Assembly: GCA_017938315.1 (NCBI GenBank)
Contig: JAGBBV010000013.1
Span: 62,001 to 126,000 of the forward strand
Direction: 5' to 3'
Length of the DNA stretch: 64,000 nucleotides
DNA from: Lachnospiraceae bacterium
Lineage (GTDB): Bacteria; Bacillota; Clostridia; Lachnospirales; Lachnospiraceae
Numbering within the stretch: position 1 is the first letter of the stretch; each line of letters opens with the position of its first letter. This document shows, piece after piece, positions 59,907 to 64,000 of the stretch. The notes beneath the pieces were generated by a model. The model worked only from the letters and a program-made list of their open reading frames with translations. It searched no databases and was not told the origin of the DNA. Both the position numbers and the translations under genes were made by a program.

Positions 59907-61070
59907 ATGGAACAGAAAAATAAGAAAAATAATGTTAAAGCGTGTGAGGTTTTTGGAAAATGCGGCGGATGCCAGTTTTTGGAGATGCCTTATGAGAAAC
60001 AACTCAAAAAAAAGAAGCAAAGGCTTGCGGAGTTATTAAAACCCTATTGTGATGTAGATACTTTTATCGGGATGGAATGTCCGAAATACTATAGACATAA
60101 GGTAACTGCAACCTTTTCAAGGGACAGGAAAGGAAATATTATTTCGGGAACCTATAAGGAAGGAACCCACTATGTGGTTCCGGTAGAAAACTGTCTGCTG
60201 GAAAATCAAAAGGCAGATGCTATTATGAAGACCATAAGAAATTTACTGAAGTCATTTAAGATTAAAATTTATGATGAAGATAGTGGATTTGGGCTGCTTC
60301 GACATGTGCAAATCAGAGTAGGTTATGCAACAGGACAGATTATGGTGGTGCTTGTGCTTGCATCCCCCATCATGCCGTCTAAAAACAACTTTGTAAAAGC
60401 ACTATTAAAAGAACATCCGGAAATTAGGACAGTGGTTGTGAACGTAAATGATAAGAGGACGAGCATGATATTGGGGGAAAAGGAACAGGTGATTTATGGT
60501 CCCGGCTATATCGAAGATGTGCTTTGCGGCATGACATTTAAGATTTCTCCAAAATCCTTTTATCAGGTAAATCCCATTCAGACGGAAAAACTGTATGGAA
60601 AAGCTATCGAGTATGCAAGTTTTACAGGAAAAGAAACTGTTCTTGATGCGTATTGCGGTACGGGAACAATTGGGATGATTGCGTCAAAAAAAGCAGGAAA
60701 TGTGATTGGAGTAGAATTAAACCGGGACGCGGTAAAAGATGCAGTGCTTAATGCCAAGAAGAACGGCATTTCCAATATCCGGTTTTATCAGAAAGATGCC
60801 GGAGACTTCATGGTGCAGGTGGCAGAAAGCGGCGATAAAGTGGATGTGGTAATAATGGATCCGCCGCGCAGCGGCAGCAGTGAAAAATTTTTAGAAGCAC
60901 TTTCTGTTCTTTCTCCCGGGAAGGTAGTTTATGTATCCTGTAACCCGGAAACAATGGTGAGGGATATCGAAAAATTAACAAAGAAAGGCTACCGTGTAAA
61001 AAAAGCTTGTGGCGTGGATATGTTCCCAAACACGGTGGAGATAGAAGCGGTGTGCCTTTTGTCAAAATAG
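59907..61070 (+). CDS. rlmD: 23S rRNA (uracil-C5)-methyltransferase, RlmCD/RumA type
   Basis: 387 aa SAM-dependent enzyme that methylates C5 of uracil in 23S rRNA. Three Cys in CEVFGKCGGCQF (about 12-23) with another downstream (MECPKYY) form the [4Fe-4S] cluster site. SAM-binding VLDAYCGTGTIGM is at about 243-255, the nucleophilic region PPRSGSSEKFL and SCNPETMVRD hold the catalytic Cys near 345. It has no N-terminal TRAM domain, typical of the shorter Firmicutes form. Start follows AAAGGAAA. It is the last gene before the glycosidase pair. Confidence 0.93.
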   Translation: MEQKNKKNNVKACEVFGKCGGCQFLEMPYEKQLKKKKQRLAELLKPYCDVDTFIGMECPKYYRHKVTATFSRDRKGNIISGTYKEGTHYVVPVENCLLENQKADAIMKTIRNLLKSFKIKIYDEDSGFGLLRHVQIRVGYATGQIMVVLVLASPIMPSKNNFVKALLKEHPEIRTVVVNVNDKRTSMILGEKEQVIYGPGYIEDVLCGMTFKISPKSFYQVNPIQTEKLYGKAIEYASFTGKETVLDAYCGTGTIGMIASKKAGNVIGVELNRDAVKDAVLNAKKNGISNIRFYQKDAGDFMVQVAESGDKVDVVIMDPPRSGSSEKFLEALSVLSPGKVVYVSCNPETMVRDIEKLTKKGYRVKKACGVDMFPNTVEIEAVCLLSK

Positions 61071-61167
61071 AATCAGGGACAGATTATTATTTTAGGGATA
61101 GAATTTGGAAACTTAGGGCAAAAATATTAGTGGATTACCAATAAAGTGGTTGGAAAGGGTATTTTTC

Positions 61168-63141
61168 ATGCGACGTATAGAAAAACGAATGCAAGGATGG
61201 AAATTTACCGGACCGGATGGTGTTAGGAGTGCTGTGTCGCTCCCACATACATGGAACGGAAAAGATGGTCAGGATGGAGGGAATGACTACTATCGCGGTA
61301 AATGTGTTTATGATTGCCTGATAGATAAGCCGGACTATACGGAAGAAGAATGTGTTTACTTGCAATTTCATGGGGTAAATGCAAGTGCAGACATTATATT
61401 AAACAATAAAAATGTATATCATCACGATGGGGGGTATGCGACCTTCCGCGTGAATGTGACGGATGTTTTGCAAGAAAAAAACACATTAGTAGTGGAAGTA
61501 GATAATGGTAGCAATGACTGTGTATATCCCCAAAAAGCAGATTTTACATTTTATGGTGGCATTTATAGGGATGTAGAATTTTTAATTGTAAATAAGGCCC
61601 ATTTTGATTTGGATTATTATGGTGGCTGTGGCATAAAGTATGAGACAGAAATACCGGAAGAGGAAGAGTGTGCGGCAAAAATAGAAGTAGATGCGTATCT
61701 GAATGATCTTGCCCAAAAGATGGAGGCAGAAGTGATGATTACGCTCTATGACGCCGGGGGAGAGGAAGTTATATCAAAAAAGGCAATCCGGGCACAGGAA
61801 AAGATAACCGGTGCAGAGGTTATGTGGGCGGTTCTTTCCCTAAATACCGTACATTTATGGGACGGACTTAAAGACCCGTATTTGTATACTCTGAAAGCAC
61901 AGCTGATCAAGGATCACGAAGTGCTTGATGAAGTTTCCTTAAATTGTGGAATTAGAAGCTTTCATTTTTCTCCCAAGGAAGGCTTTTTCTTAAATGGGCG
62001 TTCCTATCCGCTTCATGGAGTATCCAGGCATCAGGATTTTAAAGAGATTGGAAATGCCATCAGCAGAAACCGGATGGATTATGACATGGAGCTTATCAAA
62101 GAAGTGGGGGCTAATACAATCCGGCTTGCGCATTATCAGCATGACCAATATTTTTATGATTTGTGTGATAAGCACGGTATGATTGTGTGGGCAGAAATTC
62201 CTTATATATCTGAGCATATGCCGAAAGGGCGTGAGAACACTTTTTCCCAGATGAAGGAATTAATTGTACAGAATCATCATCACCCCTGTATTGTGACCTG
62301 GGGAATCTCCAATGAAATTACTATTTCTGGAAGAAAGCATAGAGCGGATATGCTTGACAACCATAAAAAACTGCAGGAACTTTGCAGGGAAATGGACCCG
62401 AAAAGACCTACTACGCTGGCATGCTTTGCCATGTGTCATCCCTTCCATCCGGTATCAAAGATAACGGATTTGGTGGGATGGAATTTATACCTTGGCTGGT
62501 ATATACCGGGGTTGTTCCTGAATGACTGGTGGATTTCCTTTTATCATAAGATTTATCCCAACAGATGCTTATGCTACTCGGAATACGGGGCAGAAGGAAT
62601 GCCGAATCTGCACAGCAGTAAGCCAAGACGGGGGGATAATACAGAAGAATATCAATGTAAATATCATGAGTTTATGCTGGAATGTTTTCAGAGACATCCC
62701 TATATGTGGGCAACCTATGTGTGGAACATGTTTGATTTCGCTGCAGATGCAAGAAATCAGGGCGGTGAGCCGGGTATGAACCATAAAGGGCTGGTTACTT
62801 TTGACAGAAAGATTAAAAAAGATAGCTTTTATCTGTACAAGGCATATTGGACAAAAGAGCCTTTTGTATACCTTGCAGGAAAGCGATATGAATACCGGGC
62901 AGGAGAAAAAACAGAAATTACAGTATATACCAATCAAAGAGAAGTGACGCTTTATCACAATGGTAAAAAGATAGAAACAAAGACAGGTGAATACGTTTTT
63001 AGATTCCGACTTTCTATGGAAGAGGAAAACTATGTGGAAGTAAGAAGTGGAGAATGTGTGGATAAGGCTGTAATTTATAAGACAGAACAAGAGCCTATGG
63101 AGTATAAACTGAAAAAAGGTAACAGTGCAAATTGGATGTAA
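61168..63141 (+). CDS. Glycoside hydrolase family 2 enzyme, 657 aa
   Basis: Beta-galactosidase or beta-glucuronidase type. The jelly-roll N-domain starts with WKFTGPDGVRSAVSLPHTWN, followed by the Ig-like domain and the catalytic TIM barrel. The acid/base Glu is in GISNEITISG (Glu383) and the nucleophile in YSEYGAEG (Glu472). No signal peptide, so it is cytoplasmic. ATG 61168 follows GGAAAGGG; the longer frame from 61150 is less supported. It is 17 bp before a GH3 gene, so the two appear to form an operon. The real substrate cannot be read from sequence. Confidence 0.92.
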   Translation: MRRIEKRMQGWKFTGPDGVRSAVSLPHTWNGKDGQDGGNDYYRGKCVYDCLIDKPDYTEEECVYLQFHGVNASADIILNNKNVYHHDGGYATFRVNVTDVLQEKNTLVVEVDNGSNDCVYPQKADFTFYGGIYRDVEFLIVNKAHFDLDYYGGCGIKYETEIPEEEECAAKIEVDAYLNDLAQKMEAEVMITLYDAGGEEVISKKAIRAQEKITGAEVMWAVLSLNTVHLWDGLKDPYLYTLKAQLIKDHEVLDEVSLNCGIRSFHFSPKEGFFLNGRSYPLHGVSRHQDFKEIGNAISRNRMDYDMELIKEVGANTIRLAHYQHDQYFYDLCDKHGMIVWAEIPYISEHMPKGRENTFSQMKELIVQNHHHPCIVTWGISNEITISGRKHRADMLDNHKKLQELCREMDPKRPTTLACFAMCHPFHPVSKITDLVGWNLYLGWYIPGLFLNDWWISFYHKIYPNRCLCYSEYGAEGMPNLHSSKPRRGDNTEEYQCKYHEFMLECFQRHPYMWATYVWNMFDFAADARNQGGEPGMNHKGLVTFDRKIKKDSFYLYKAYWTKEPFVYLAGKRYEYRAGEKTEITVYTNQREVTLYHNGKKIETKTGEYVFRFRLSMEEENYVEVRSGECVDKAVIYKTEQEPMEYKLKKGNSANWM

Positions 63142-63158
63142 AGAGAAGGAGAAGAAAG

Positions 63159-64000
63159 ATGGGAGATAGGAAGGAGCTTAAGGAACAGAAAAAGACGTAC
63201 CGCAAGGCAAGAAGAAGGGCAACCAGACCATGGAAGGCACTTACATGGATTAGCGGACCACTGGCAATTGTTTTAACCATAGTAACGATTATTGCGGGAA
63301 TGTTTGACAATACAATGGCTATTTTTATTGGGGGAACATTTTGGGAACTGGAAGATGCAGATGAAGATGCACAGTATTTCAAACCGGACTTTGATACGGT
63401 AGATGAAATTGTAGCATACGGACTTGAAATTGCAGAGCAGGTGGAAGCAGAAGGTGCAACACTATTATTAAATGAAAATCAGGCACTTCCCCTGGGAAAA
63501 GGCGCAAAAGTAAGTCTGTTTTCAAATTCCATGGTAAATCCAGTGTATGGTGGCACCGGTTCGGGAAATATTGACGCCAGTACGGCACTTTCTTTTAAGG
63601 ATGCTTTTAGAGAATCAGGAATTGAAGTAAACGAAACTTTGTGGAATTTTTATCTGGGCGAGGATATGGCACAGTATGAACGTGACGGTGGCGGATTTAC
63701 CAGTTCTGCTGCAGTGGGCGAAGTGCCATGGAGTGTTTATACCGATGAAGTGAAAAATTCCGTAACACAATATAAAGATGCCGCAATTGTAATGTTCTCC
63801 CGTGTCGGTGGGGAAGGTGTAGACTTAAATTTTGAGGAGAACTATTTAGAGCTTAATCAGGATGAACAGGATCTTCTCGCAGGTCTTTCGGGGATGAAGG
63901 CAGCAGGAGATGTAGAAAAAATTATTGTTCTTTTAAATACAGCAAATACCTTGGAAGTGGATTTCCTTTGGGAAGATGCATACGATATTGATGCCTGCCT
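63159..64000 (+). CDS. Membrane-anchored glycoside hydrolase family 3 enzyme, 5' part
   Basis: ATG 63159 after GGAGAAG; the frame is open to the window end (280 codons so far). After a Lys/Arg-rich start is one hydrophobic segment (about residues 33-52, ISGPLAIVLTIVTIIAGMF), then the GH3 N-domain: a TLLLNENQALPLGKG segment (about 106-120), VYGGTGSGN and VVMFSRVGGEG type motifs. Beta-glucosidase or beta-xylosidase activity is usual. The catalytic Asp and the C-terminal domain are beyond the window. Confidence 0.85.
   Translation, partial: MGDRKELKEQKKTYRKARRRATRPWKALTWISGPLAIVLTIVTIIAGMFDNTMAIFIGGTFWELEDADEDAQYFKPDFDTVDEIVAYGLEIAEQVEAEGATLLLNENQALPLGKGAKVSLFSNSMVNPVYGGTGSGNIDASTALSFKDAFRESGIEVNETLWNFYLGEDMAQYERDGGGFTSSAAVGEVPWSVYTDEVKNSVTQYKDAAIVMFSRVGGEGVDLNFEENYLELNQDEQDLLAGLSGMKAAGDVEKIIVLLNTANTLEVDFLWEDAYDIDAC

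Overview
The window looks like a chromosomal segment of a low-to-mid GC Firmicute of class Clostridia, most likely a Lachnospiraceae-type gut or rumen anaerobe. This is inference from gene content and signals: vegetative promoters of the TTGACA-N17-TATAAT type, AGGAGG ribosome binding sites, an L20-type leader before infC-rpmI-rplT, infC starting at ATT, feoA-feoB followed by a Cys-rich FeoB-associated peptide, single-chain PurL, DUF1540 and DUF3169 proteins, and glycoside hydrolases. No rRNA, CRISPR array, integrase, transposase or phage module was seen.

Layout. 1-12.6 kb: the end of an operon of membrane-anchored proteins finishing in a 3,709-residue GLUG-repeat surface protein. 12.6-13.8 kb: a helix-turn-helix/VbhA-like protein plus Fic protein, looking like a toxin-antitoxin pair. 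13.8-20.7 kb: pyrE, two small membrane proteins, an M29-type aminopeptidase, then purE-purM-purN-purD. 20.8-27.9 kb: SH3 membrane protein, clpC, an unknown gene, radA and a LytR-CpsA-Psr wall enzyme. 27.9-28.4 kb: a ~475 bp imperfect palindrome ending in converging terminators, then tRNA-Trp. 28.5-36.2 kb: LacI, an unknown-TetR operon with repeated dyads upstream, purL and LysR. 36.3-44.1 kb: a group of c-di-GMP genes (PAS-GGDEF-EAL, HD-GYP, PilZ-chemoreceptor) around the iron system dtxR/feoA/feoB and a putative small RNA. 44.2-48.1 kb: an XRE-DUF3169-ABC-CPBP operon behind four tandem operators. 48.3-53.5 kb: SEC-C protein, thrS, DUF1540, lipoprotein, infC-rpmI-rplT. 53.6-61.1 kb: pepD, AI-2E-type permease, thioesterase, DUF975, tRNA-Pro(AGG), cysK, a CheY-like regulator, small unknowns and rlmD. 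61.2-64 kb: GH2 and GH3 enzymes, the last cut by the window end.

How the parts fit. Most of the window is housekeeping: purine and pyrimidine synthesis, translation, proteolysis, DNA repair, cysteine synthesis. The more unusual parts are the palindrome at 27.9 kb, the four-operator XRE promoter at 44.2 kb, a well-formed small transcription unit at 41.8 kb, the HTH/VbhA-Fic pair whose inhibitory motif looks lost, the placing of an HD-GYP phosphodiesterase inside the iron-uptake operon, and a chemoreceptor ending in a PilZ domain. I saw no clear complete new defence or biosynthetic system; the best candidates for undescribed biology are the palindrome element and the small RNA.

Several starts were moved downstream from the longest reading frame because a Shine-Dalgarno sequence or family N-terminus supports a later start. 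All family assignments were made by eye from sequence motifs; no search was run.
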